Source: Chryseobacterium lathyri
Lineage (GTDB): Bacteria > Bacteroidota > Bacteroidia > Flavobacteriales > Weeksellaceae
Assembly (NCBI RefSeq): GCF_003290185.1
Contig: NZ_QNFY01000001.1
Span: forward strand, 62,001 to 126,000
Reading direction: 5' to 3'
Length of the DNA stretch: 64,000 bases
Each line of letters starts with the position of its first letter. Position 1 is the first letter of the stretch. The notes beneath the pieces are model-generated. The model did not search any database. It was given only the letters and a program-made list of their open reading frames with translations, and was not told the origin of the DNA. Below, in pieces: positions 8,477 through 16,148 of this stretch. Position numbers and translations under genes: made by a program.

Positions 8477-8544
8477 TTATGATTATAATCATAAAAATAT
8501 TAATTAAAATTCACCGAAATATGATGTTTTATGATCTTAATCAT
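8477..8544. promoter_or_regulatory. Two related AT-rich palindromes between divergent genes
   Basis: An 18-bp perfect palindrome (8477-8494, core ATGATTATAATCAT) and a 14-bp site ATGATCTTAATCAT (8531-8544) have the same ATGAT-ATCAT arms. Their starts are 52 bp apart, about five helical turns. They lie in the 440-bp gap between the fibre-like gene and the amylase, so one regulator could act on both. Nothing else in the gap stands out. Confidence 0.4.
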
Positions 8545-8756
8545 GATGGCAGTGAAGGATACACCTTAGATTTGTAAATGATTATGCATGTATACTATCT
8601 AAAATGCTACACTTTGCCTTTCATCCTTTGAGAGGTTTTTTAGTATTGCTGGAACAGACAGGATGCAAACTATGGTGCATCATATTCCTGATCTATTTTG
8701 AGCAATTATCAGTATAAATAAAGCTTTTAATGTTTAACAGAAAACCGAATTAAAAT

Positions 8757-10226
8757 ATGAATGGAGTTATTATACAATTCTTTCATTGGTATCATAAAGG
8801 AAATTTATGGAATGAATTTACGGAAAAGTGTGAGTATCTTAGGAATCTGGGATTTACAGCAGTGTGGTTTCCACCCGCAACAAAATGTGTGTTAGGGCAG
8901 GAGGGCAGAGGATATGATATCTATGATTTGTATGACCTGGGAGAATTTGATCAGAAAGGAGGTATTCCCACAAGATACGGAACCAAAGATGAATACCTGT
9001 CCGCTATTAAAAAAGCCCACGAAGCTGGCATATCCGTTTACGCTGATATTGTACTGAATCACAGAATGGGGGGAGACGAGGGTGAGACTGTTACCGTACA
9101 GCAAGTCAATGAGGAAAACCGGAATGAAACCATTGGTGAACCTTTCAGTGCAAAGGTATTTACGAAATTCCTTTTCCCGGGACGGAACAGAAAGTATTCG
9201 GATTTTATCTGGGATTATACTTGTTTTAGCGGAATAGACATTATTCAGAAAGATCATGAAGAAATAAAAGGAATTTTCAAAATCCATAACGAATACGGAA
9301 CAGAATGGAACCAGGCGGTAAGCCACCAGTTCGGAAATTATGATTATCTGATGGGAGCTGATGTAGAATACCGTAATCCTTACGTCGTCGAAGAAATGAA
9401 AAACTGGATCAAATGGTATCTGGAAACTACCCATGTGGATGGATTGCGCCTGGATGCCCTGAAGCATATTTCCGTTGATTTCTTACAGGAATGGATTACC
9501 TATATAAAAACCGAATTGAATCCGGATTGTTATATTTTGGGCGAATTCTGGAAGTCGGAATCTGGAAAAATATCTGATTTTTCTGATAAGATTAATGATA
9601 TGATCTCCTGTTTTGATGCACCTCTCCATTACAATTTTTTTGAAGCATCAAAGGAGGGGAAAAATTATGATCTCAGCCAGATTTTAAAAGGCAGTTTTCT
9701 GGAGAAAAAACCGGTCTTTTCCGTTTCATTTGTTGAAAATCATGATACGCAGAAGTTACAGGCTTTAGAATCAGCTGTACAGGATTGGTTCAAGCCTCTG
9801 GCTTACGCTGTTATTTTATTGTCAGAAGAGGCATATCCCTGTGTTTTTTATCCCGATCTTTTCGGAACAGAATATACGGATTCGAAAGATGGTGAAGAAA
9901 TAAAAATCATTATGCCAAAGGTGGAAGTTCTGCCTAAATTGCTTGAAGCGCGGCGGCAGTTTGCTTATGGCGAGCAGGTTAGCTATTTTGATCATCCCAA
10001 CTGCATTGCGTGGGTCAGAAAAGGGAATAATGAATATCCCGGCTGTATTGTGATCCTATCTAACAGCGAAGACGGCTATAAAGATATTGAGCTTGGAAAA
10101 GAAAACGCAAATTCCGTATACCGGGATTTTACCGGGCAAAGAAAAGACCCAATTGAAACAGATGAAAATGGCAAAGCCAGATTTGTGGTCAATTCACAAT
10201 CTGTAAGTGTGTGGGTGAAAGTTTAG
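8757..10226 (+). CDS. Cytoplasmic alpha-amylase (GH13, subfamily 5 type)
   Basis: The 489-residue protein lacks a signal peptide and starts directly at the barrel (NGVIIQFFHWY). GH13 regions are complete: ADIVLNH (96-102), GLRLDALKH with nucleophile Asp233, ILGEFW with acid/base Glu263, and FVENHD with Asp330. The layout and length fit GH13_5 enzymes such as E. coli AmyA, which cleave internal alpha-1,4 bonds of maltodextrins or glycogen inside the cell. It is single, convergent with the next gene at only 26 bp, and preceded by a gap with two palindromes. No SusC/SusD pair or other starch gene lies nearby. Confidence 0.93.
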   Translation: MNGVIIQFFHWYHKGNLWNEFTEKCEYLRNLGFTAVWFPPATKCVLGQEGRGYDIYDLYDLGEFDQKGGIPTRYGTKDEYLSAIKKAHEAGISVYADIVLNHRMGGDEGETVTVQQVNEENRNETIGEPFSAKVFTKFLFPGRNRKYSDFIWDYTCFSGIDIIQKDHEEIKGIFKIHNEYGTEWNQAVSHQFGNYDYLMGADVEYRNPYVVEEMKNWIKWYLETTHVDGLRLDALKHISVDFLQEWITYIKTELNPDCYILGEFWKSESGKISDFSDKINDMISCFDAPLHYNFFEASKEGKNYDLSQILKGSFLEKKPVFSVSFVENHDTQKLQALESAVQDWFKPLAYAVILLSEEAYPCVFYPDLFGTEYTDSKDGEEIKIIMPKVEVLPKLLEARRQFAYGEQVSYFDHPNCIAWVRKGNNEYPGCIVILSNSEDGYKDIELGKENANSVYRDFTGQRKDPIETDENGKARFVVNSQSVSVWVKV

Positions 10227-10252
10227 ATTCCAGCTTACTGACTTAATATTGG

Positions 10253-10876
10253 CTAAAGAGTCATTCTTAAATTGACGTCTTCCACATCGCCATCTTTTTT
10301 AATGGTAACGGATTTTCGGATGTTTGCCTCACTAAGAATCTTAAAGTAATGATGCCCCTCTATTTCTCTTGAGCTTTGAAGAGTATTATTGATATAGGTA
10401 TTCTCATAACCCAAGGTATAAGTCTGCTGCTTATCCTGTATGTAGTTGAACCCTGTGATCAGTAAATATTGTCCGGGCATAAGATTATTGATCTCGAAGC
10501 TGCCTTTATCATCCTTTACCTGTATTACTTTAATGCAGGCTCTGGCCTCTTTGTGCAATTCTACTATCTTACCTTCCTTTTCATACTTTTTGCTTACTTC
10601 CTGCCATTCTTTAAAATAGGCAGTTTGTGGCATTACAATAATAGACGTTCCTTTAGGTGCATATTGTCTTTTGTTGATGTTAAGAACTGCAATTCCTCTG
10701 ATGCCCGATTGATTATCTTTAGCAAAAGCCTGCCCTTTAATTGTTGATTTGCCGCCTGTCATCAACTGTATGGTTTCACTTTTGTTAAATTGGGCTTTCT
10801 GCTCAACGGTGAATGACTGGGCACCAGCGATAGAAGAAAGCAGAAAAAAAGCTATGATATAGTAATGTTTTTTCAT
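10253..10876 (-). CDS. Secreted protein of unknown function with carboxypeptidase-regulatory-like fold
   Basis: The 207-residue protein has a signal peptide (cleavage after AGA-Q near residue 20). The middle part reads like a CarboxypepD_reg or similar beta-sandwich: STIKGQAFAKDNQSGIRGIAVLNINK at the start and KGSFEINNLMPGQYLLITGF, the usual end of such domains, interrupted by a charged helical insert (about 85-112). No catalytic motif is present. It is convergent with the amylase and monocistronic. The fold is inferred and the role unknown. Confidence 0.5.
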   Translation of the reverse strand: MKKHYYIIAFFLLSSIAGAQSFTVEQKAQFNKSETIQLMTGGKSTIKGQAFAKDNQSGIRGIAVLNINKRQYAPKGTSIIVMPQTAYFKEWQEVSKKYEKEGKIVELHKEARACIKVIQVKDDKGSFEINNLMPGQYLLITGFNYIQDKQQTYTLGYENTYINNTLQSSREIEGHHYFKILSEANIRKSVTIKKDGDVEDVNLRMTL

Positions 10877-11060
10877 AACAATAATATTTTAGGTTTAAAA
10901 CTGATAGGTTGTACATGACAAATATATCAAAAATACAAACACCGATATTAAATAGCTAAAAATCTGGATATTAATATTAAACAAAAAATTTATATCCTTT
11001 ATTCAAAGCTTTTGGTCAGCTAATTTATCATTCAGGGTTGGAAGTTTATCTACCGCAAGA

Positions 11061-11143
11061 TTCAGTTTAATTATAAACTGTATTTGTAGAAGATCGTAAG
11101 TTCAGTTTGATTATAAAAGACTTATTAAGTGCTGTTTATAAAC
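11061..11143 (+). repeat. Direct repeats and small palindromes upstream of the DUF4142 gene
   Basis: TTCAGTTTAATTATAAA (11061-11077) and TTCAGTTTGATTATAAA (11101-11117) match at 16 of 17 bases with a 40-bp period. GTTTATAAAC (11134-11143) is a perfect 10-bp palindrome. They lie 77-159 bp before the DUF4142 start codon and could be binding sites; the rest of the 343-bp gap 10877-11219 is featureless. Confidence 0.35.
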
Positions 11144-11219
11144 GGATTGGCATCGCAGAAATATGAATTTTGGCAAATAAATTGTTGTATTTATTGATCA
11201 TCACTTTAAAATTATTATT

Positions 11220-11825
11220 ATGAAAAATTTTGTTTTAACACTTTTTGCAGCTGCTGCACTGATAGCCTGCAAAAAAACTGAAACCAAATCTGTAAATGAA
11301 TCTACAGATGAGCAAATTGTATCTGCCCCTGCTGAATCTGGAATGACGGTTACTGATTCTACCAAAGTTTCTGAGGTTACTACAAATTCTCTGAGTGATC
11401 AGGACAAGAAATTTGCAGATGCCGCAGCAAAAGGAGGCCTGATGGAAGTAATGATGGGTCAGCTTGCAGCCACTAATGCTACTAATGCAAAAGTAAAAGC
11501 ATTGGGAGAAATGATGGTAAAAGATCACAGTAAAGCCAATGACGAGCTCAAAAAATGGGCTGGAACAGCAGGCTACACACTGCCAACTGGCCTGGATGCC
11601 GACAAACAGAAGGAATATGATGATCTGAAAGCAAAAAAAGGTGCTGAATTTGATAAGAAATATACCGATCTGATGGTGAGTGATCATAAAAAAGACGTAG
11701 AAGAATTTAAAAAACAGGCCTCAGAAGGTAAGGAGGCATCATTAAAATCTTTTGCGAGCAAAACACTGCCCACTTTGGAGCATCATTTAATGGAATCTGA
11801 AAAAGCAAAGAATGCCGTAAAATAA
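11220..11825 (+). CDS. DUF4142 domain lipoprotein
   Basis: The 201-residue protein has a lipoprotein signal (LFAAAALIAC, lipobox Cys at residue 17), a Ser/Thr/Glu-rich linker and a DUF4142 helical domain (about 60-200). That domain shows DQDKKFADAAAKGGLMEVMMGQLAA and the later KKYTDLMVSDHKKDVEEFKKQA with a conserved DH pair, plus HH near the end (LEHHLMESEK). DUF4142 is a ferritin-like four-helix domain of unknown biochemical role found in envelope proteins. The gene is monocistronic with its own terminator. Confidence 0.88.
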   Translation: MKNFVLTLFAAAALIACKKTETKSVNESTDEQIVSAPAESGMTVTDSTKVSEVTTNSLSDQDKKFADAAAKGGLMEVMMGQLAATNATNAKVKALGEMMVKDHSKANDELKKWAGTAGYTLPTGLDADKQKEYDDLKAKKGAEFDKKYTDLMVSDHKKDVEEFKKQASEGKEASLKSFASKTLPTLEHHLMESEKAKNAVK

Positions 11826-11844
11826 TATATAGTACGTATAGAAT

Positions 11845-11870
11845 AAGCTCCTCTGTCATTAGAGGAGCTT
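11845..11870. terminator. Bidirectional terminator
   Basis: AAGCTCCTCT and AGAGGAGCTT form a 10-bp stem around GTCATT, followed by TTTTATTTTT. It separates the DUF4142 gene from the convergent NTF2-like gene. Confidence 0.85.
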
Positions 11871-11915
11871 TTATTTTTCAGAATGCTATCAAAATTCATT
11901 GGAATGGCTGAAGAA

Positions 11916-12257
11916 TTATCTCTGGATAACAAAGCCTCTCAGCTCTGCCATTTTTCCGTCCTGGAATCTCCATACATCACAGTAATCATAGTCTGTCCAT
12001 TGGTTGTCTTTGTTCAGCAGGCTTATTACACCTACTGCCGTTACATAGTCTCCTTCACTTATCATATATTCTACATCAAACTTTGGAGGCTCTCTGTAGG
12101 CATCTGCCAGATACTTCCATACCTCTTCCTTCCCGGAAAGAACCTGATCTCCTATAAATACCCACTTTGTATTTTCGCTGCAATACGAAAGAAAGGTTTC
12201 ATGATCCCCCATTGATATGGCAGCATTGGCTTTCTCCAGAACAGTTTTATTATCCAT
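11916..12257 (-). CDS. SnoaL-like / nuclear transport factor 2 family protein
   Basis: I use the ATG at 12257 (MDNKTVLEKANAAISMGDHE), giving 113 residues; the 12287 start adds ten hydrophobic residues not typical of the fold. The pattern of an N-terminal helix pair, FLSYCSENTKWVFIG, the GKEEVWKYL helix and the two final strands (DYDYCDVWRFQDGKMAEL) fits the cone-like NTF2/SnoaL fold. Members range from isomerases to ligand-binding proteins; no substrate can be given. A 10-bp inverted repeat lies 32 bp upstream of its start. Confidence 0.72.
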   Translation of the reverse strand: MDNKTVLEKANAAISMGDHETFLSYCSENTKWVFIGDQVLSGKEEVWKYLADAYREPPKFDVEYMISEGDYVTAVGVISLLNKDNQWTDYDYCDVWRFQDGKMAELRGFVIQR

Positions 12258-12288
12258 GAGGCAGGTATTAAAAAGTATATAAATCAAT

Positions 12289-12317
12289 AATGATTATCAG
12301 TATCCGGGATAATCATT
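12289..12317. repeat. 10-bp inverted repeat between two minus-strand genes
   Basis: AATGATTATC (12289-12298) and GATAATCATT (12308-12317) flank AGTATCCGG. It sits after the 119-residue hypothetical gene's stop and before the NTF2-like start, so it is either an operator for the latter or a hairpin ending the former. T-richness downstream on the minus strand is weak, which favours an operator. Confidence 0.4.
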
Positions 12318-12331
12318 TGGAAATAAAAGAT

Positions 12332-12691
12332 TTAATTAAGCTGATAATTAACGATGACTAAGCTCAAAATGAAATGGACATAATCCTCCTGAGCTTCTTT
12401 TACATTCATCAGTTTGTTTTTATAGGCATAAGAATTCAGGACCTTTGTCAGTTTCTGGTAAGTTTCAAAATGGTCTCCTTTAATTTTGACTCTTCCATTG
12501 CCGTCTCTTGTTTTAATAATTTCATTATCCAGGGTTCTGACTTTAAATAAAGCATATGATAGTTTTGGCTGGAAATTCATTCGCCCTGTATATCTTTCAA
12601 CTATATTAACCTTGAACGAGTCAAATACGATTGTGTTAAAAACAATTGTAGAGTAAGCATCCTGAGTATTAAGCTCAAGTGTATAGTTCAT
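12332..12691 (-). CDS. Hypothetical protein, 119 residues
   Basis: This small soluble protein has no signal peptide or membrane segment. It reads as alternating strands (SYALFKVRTLDNEIIK, NGRVKIKGDHFETYQKL) followed by a helical C-terminus ending in YVHFILSLVIVNYQLN. The repeated IVFNTIVFDSF near the N-terminus is distinctive. I do not recognise the family. It is followed by the NTF2-like gene on the same strand after 74 bp, with an inverted repeat between. Confidence 0.6.
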   Translation of the reverse strand: MNYTLELNTQDAYSTIVFNTIVFDSFKVNIVERYTGRMNFQPKLSYALFKVRTLDNEIIKTRDGNGRVKIKGDHFETYQKLTKVLNSYAYKNKLMNVKEAQEDYVHFILSLVIVNYQLN

Positions 12692-13061
12692 TTATTTTTA
12701 TTTTTTACAAATTTACTCAGAAGCTTAAAACAATCAAAGTAAAATAGAAATTTAACTTTTTAATAACTACTAATCAATAGCTTTTTCGCTTACGGTTAAA
12801 CATTTATGAAAAATAACTATGTCCGGTATTGGGCAGGACAAAAAATAATGAAGATAGTCTCTAAGCCTGATTCTAAAGTCTCCAGATAAGTAGATTCTTA
12901 ATTCCAATGCCTGAGTAACAATTTATTGATAACATCCTTCAACCATAAATATAAATTAGAATCCCCCTTTTGTTTGGGAACAAATTGTTTTCTTTCTCAT
13001 CATGTATGGCGTCATGTAATGATAGGAGGGGGATTAACTAATTTATATAATATTGTGCAGT
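12692..13061. other. 370-bp gap without a recognisable gene
   Basis: It lies between two minus-strand genes. I see only AT-rich sequence and short stop-ridden frames, with no clear hairpin terminator or promoter box that I can defend. Confidence 0.5.
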
Positions 13062-13988
13062 TTAATTAGCAATTTTGTAACCGTAAAATGAACTTACCAC
13101 TACCTGGTAAGTCGTCCCGCTGGTTACAGCTGCTGCTGAAGCCATACTCACGGTTTCTCCGGCATTCAGATAGGTGATGCATGAAACATTGGTTCCTACC
13201 AATATGCCGGGGCTCGACTGGTAAGACTGGACCAATATATTATTGGGAGTGGTACTGAAGTTTTTTACAAGATATAATATAGCCCATGCAAAATTGGGAG
13301 CACCTGCAAGCGCACCATTATCAAACTGGGTGGAGCCGTAGAACATATAATATCCGCTGGTAGCAGCTGTAAACCTTCCATTGGCTGTATTCATTACATT
13401 TCCTGTATTGATGACCGTTCCTTGAGGATAATTAATTTCAGCATTGATAAAGGGTCCGCTGGCTGTAGCAGGAAGTGACTGTCTTGTTGTAGTGCTTATG
13501 GTGGAAAAAGCATAAGTGGACGCTGCTGCGGGCAGACTGCTGGAGCTTGAGAGTAAAATAAGCTCCCATGTTGTATCGGTAACTGTTCCTTTACTTATAA
13601 AAAAGGCATAGTAACCCGGAGGTACGCTGACAGAAGCTACTCCTGCACCGCTTTGATTGTCAATGAGCTCTGTTCCGCTGGCGGCAATAGATAATGTTGC
13701 GGTACCGGTATTTTTGAAATGGTAGGTTCTTCCAATAAAATTGCCGGATCCGCTTACAGCGGCGGGTAGAGTTAAAGTACCATTGCTGTTGCCAGTGTAG
13801 GCTATATAGTAATCATTGGCGTCAACAGGACCGCTTGCTCCAGTAGTTTTATACGTTGCAGCAAATGAGCCATTAACGGTTAGCTTACTGCCCGGATCGC
13901 TGGTATTAATGCCTATATTTCCGGATTGAGAATACATCAGACTACTGTTTAAAAGGGCCATTAATGGCAGGAAAAACATTTTTTTCAT
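13062..13988 (-). CDS. Secreted tail-fibre-like surface protein (short form)
   Basis: The 308-residue protein has a signal peptide (about 1-20), then SGNIGINTSDPGSKLTVNGS, the collar motif shared with Bacteroidetes surface and tail-fibre proteins. A Gly/Ser/Thr-rich beta region follows (NSNGTLTLPAAVSGSGNF, with a GRTYHFKNTG stretch). The last 130 residues look like a C1q/TNF-like jelly roll, with GYYMFYGSTQFDN and a closing SFYGYKIAN. It is a paralogue of the protein at 14147, with the same N-terminal half but a different C-terminal domain, an architecture typical of trimeric receptor-binding or adhesive fibres. Function is inferred from architecture only. Confidence 0.6.
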   Translation of the reverse strand: MKKMFFLPLMALLNSSLMYSQSGNIGINTSDPGSKLTVNGSFAATYKTTGASGPVDANDYYIAYTGNSNGTLTLPAAVSGSGNFIGRTYHFKNTGTATLSIAASGTELIDNQSGAGVASVSVPPGYYAFFISKGTVTDTTWELILLSSSSSLPAAASTYAFSTISTTTRQSLPATASGPFINAEINYPQGTVINTGNVMNTANGRFTAATSGYYMFYGSTQFDNGALAGAPNFAWAILYLVKNFSTTPNNILVQSYQSSPGILVGTNVSCITYLNAGETVSMASAAAVTSGTTYQVVVSSFYGYKIAN

Positions 13989-14146
13989 ATTAATAAGATT
14001 AAATGAATAAATAGCAGGTAAATAAATAATTATTAGTTTGATAAGGGAGAGTTGATTTTAAATGAACTGCTGCAGGAATGAGGGAATTTTGCAGCAGTTC
14101 AATTTTTCAGCTTTATGTATTTAGAATCATGGTTATTATCGTTTCC

Positions 14147-15259
14147 TTAATTTTGGAATTTTACAAAACTTAAGTAAAATGCAGGGTTACCTATGTTGAA
14201 TCCTGCTGGTACATTTGCATTAGTTTTTACAGCGACAATGGAATAAGTACCGGGAGTAGAAAAATAAAGTACTCGGTTTTGATCTCTTGGTGACATCATC
14301 TGAACATCTGCAACGTTACAGTAAGTCCTCCAAATCTCACCGATTCCATCAATATAAAATCCATAATCATTACAGTTTGATTGTATTGTCACCCCACAAC
14401 GGAAAAAATACCATCCTTTTGCAGGAATAGTTACTGAAATTCCCGTTGGAAGAAGGCCTCCTTGGCTTCCGGTAAAAGGATTTACGAGTGTTCCTGAATA
14501 TGAAGTCCAGTTGTCGGCAAACGCAGTAGTAACAGTTGATGACCAGGTGGCTAAACCATTGGCGTCACTGGTCAGCACGTAGCCCAGCTGCTGGGTACCG
14601 TCTTTAATCTGTAGCGCACCATTGGTGGTTCCATTATCTATAACGATTTTAGAATTGGCGGCTCCGGCAGGTACCGTATTGGTTCCGATCAAAACTTTTC
14701 CGGTTCCGTTGACGCTCAGGTTATTTCCGGCAGTAGCAATATTAGTGGGTTGGGATAGAGTACCTCCTAATTTAACATCTGTGCCCGACAGATTAAGACC
14801 ATTACTCGCTGTTATTGCACTATTGGCTGTTGTAACTTCCCAAGTGCTTGTAGCTCCTGTAAGTCCTGTATTAATTAGCTGAACACTTTGATTCGCTGGT
14901 ACTGTAATACTCGCACTTCCATTAATGGTTTCCGGGGCAGCAGAATTTACCGTTATGGTAAAGTTTGTATTATTCTTGACCGTATACATTCGTCCCTTAA
15001 AATTTCCCACTCCGCTGATGGCTGCCGGAAGATTGAATACCGCATTGGCGGTACCATTATAAGAGACATGAAAATCCGACGAATTTAAATTGTAAACGGC
15101 TGCAGTTACTGCAAGATAATGGGCAGCTATAGAACCATTGACATCCATTGTAGATCCCGGATTTGGAGTATTTATTCCTACATTTCCAGATTGTGCAAAA
15201 ATGACAGATGAAGTCACCAGCCCCACTATTTGTCCTAATTTTGTAATTTTTTTTAGCAT
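14147..15259 (-). CDS. Secreted tail-fibre-like surface protein (long form)
   Basis: The 370-residue protein has a signal peptide (about 1-22), SGNVGINTPNPGSTMDVNGS, and a domain clearly related to its downstream paralogue (NAVFNLPAAISGVGNFKGR). A second fibre module follows with NSKIVIDNGTTNGALQIKDG and LGYVLTSDANGLATW, the standard spacer seen in Bacteroidetes tail-fibre proteins. The C-terminal 125 residues form a distinct beta domain (GWYFFRCGVTIQSNCNDYGF). It precedes the 13062 gene by 158 bp on the same strand, so duplication with C-terminal replacement is likely. Confidence 0.6.
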   Translation of the reverse strand: MLKKITKLGQIVGLVTSSVIFAQSGNVGINTPNPGSTMDVNGSIAAHYLAVTAAVYNLNSSDFHVSYNGTANAVFNLPAAISGVGNFKGRMYTVKNNTNFTITVNSAAPETINGSASITVPANQSVQLINTGLTGATSTWEVTTANSAITASNGLNLSGTDVKLGGTLSQPTNIATAGNNLSVNGTGKVLIGTNTVPAGAANSKIVIDNGTTNGALQIKDGTQQLGYVLTSDANGLATWSSTVTTAFADNWTSYSGTLVNPFTGSQGGLLPTGISVTIPAKGWYFFRCGVTIQSNCNDYGFYIDGIGEIWRTYCNVADVQMMSPRDQNRVLYFSTPGTYSIVAVKTNANVPAGFNIGNPAFYLSFVKFQN

Positions 15260-15484
15260 TATTTTCAGTTTTATTTCAGTTTTACAGATTAGCTTTTATC
15301 TTAATTTGCTATGTATTACATAATGAAATTATTTTATAATGGGTTAATTATATGTTACTTAATGTTTAAAAAATTATGAATTTGAATGTTTTTTGCTTAA
15401 AAATTTTGAACATCTTTATTCATAATGTAAAAATATAGAAATATTACTACAGAAAACAGGGTGTTTCGTAGAATAAAATAAAGA

Positions 15485-15510
15485 AGCATGTAGAAAATTT
15501 TCTACATGCT
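15485..15510 (-). terminator. 26-bp perfect palindrome, likely terminator of the kinase/regulator pair
   Basis: Arms AGCATGTAGAAAA / TTTTCTACATGCT are perfectly complementary with no spacer; as RNA it would fold with an AATT loop. On the minus strand it is followed by TTCTTTATTTTATT and lies 24 bp after the regulator's stop codon. I see nothing else in the gap 15260-15533. Confidence 0.65.
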
Positions 15511-15533
15511 GTGATTTATAAAAGGCTTATGAA

Positions 15534-16148
15534 TCAGGAAATATAAGTTTGATATAATTTGATAAGGTCGGCTAGGTTCTTGGTTTTTAATTTATTGTGG
15601 ATCCTTTTTTTATACGTGCTGATCGTTGGCATCTGTATCCCCATCTTATTGGAAATTTCTAAATTGCCGTTGCCCTCTACCATTAAAATAAAAATTTCGT
15701 ACTCTCTCGTGGATAGATTTTTTATAGAATCTAATGGAGATTTCTGAAGCAATTGCCGTACAATAGATGGAGGATAATAAAAGCCTTCAGAAAATATTTT
15801 GTTTACGGCATCCGAGATTTCCTCAGATTTGCTGAGCTTGCTGATGTATCCGTTAGCGCCTTCTTTGATATACTGTACGGCCACTTCTTCTTCATAAGCC
15901 GAAAATATCAGTATTTTTATTGCAGGATCCAACGCCTTAATTTCGGTGATCATTTTTTTATTTTTGCTTTCCGGCATATTGATATCCAGAATAACAAGAT
16001 CGTATTTCCGTTCTGAAATTTTTCCAAGGGCTTGAGGATAATCTTCAGCCTGGTCTATAACGACCCCCGGAATCCGTGACTCTAAAATCATGCTTGTACC
16101 TACCAGAACAATGTCGTGATCATCAGCAATAAGAATATTCTTAATCAT
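15534..16148 (-). CDS. NarL/FixJ-type response regulator
   Basis: The 204-residue regulator has a receiver domain (1-120) with the acidic pair Asp9-Asp10, phosphoacceptor Asp55 in LVILDINMP, and Lys in GYISKLSK. A LuxR-type helix-turn-helix (about 140-200) carries LSTREYEIFILMVEGNGNLEISNKMGI. Its start overlaps the end of the upstream kinase gene by 8 bp, so the two are translationally linked and surely partners. The TISTYKKRIHNKLK recognition helix is nearly shared with the regulator at 24804, which looks like a duplicate. Confidence 0.93.
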   Translation of the reverse strand: MIKNILIADDHDIVLVGTSMILESRIPGVVIDQAEDYPQALGKISERKYDLVILDINMPESKNKKMITEIKALDPAIKILIFSAYEEEVAVQYIKEGANGYISKLSKSEEISDAVNKIFSEGFYYPPSIVRQLLQKSPLDSIKNLSTREYEIFILMVEGNGNLEISNKMGIQMPTISTYKKRIHNKLKTKNLADLIKLYQTYIS

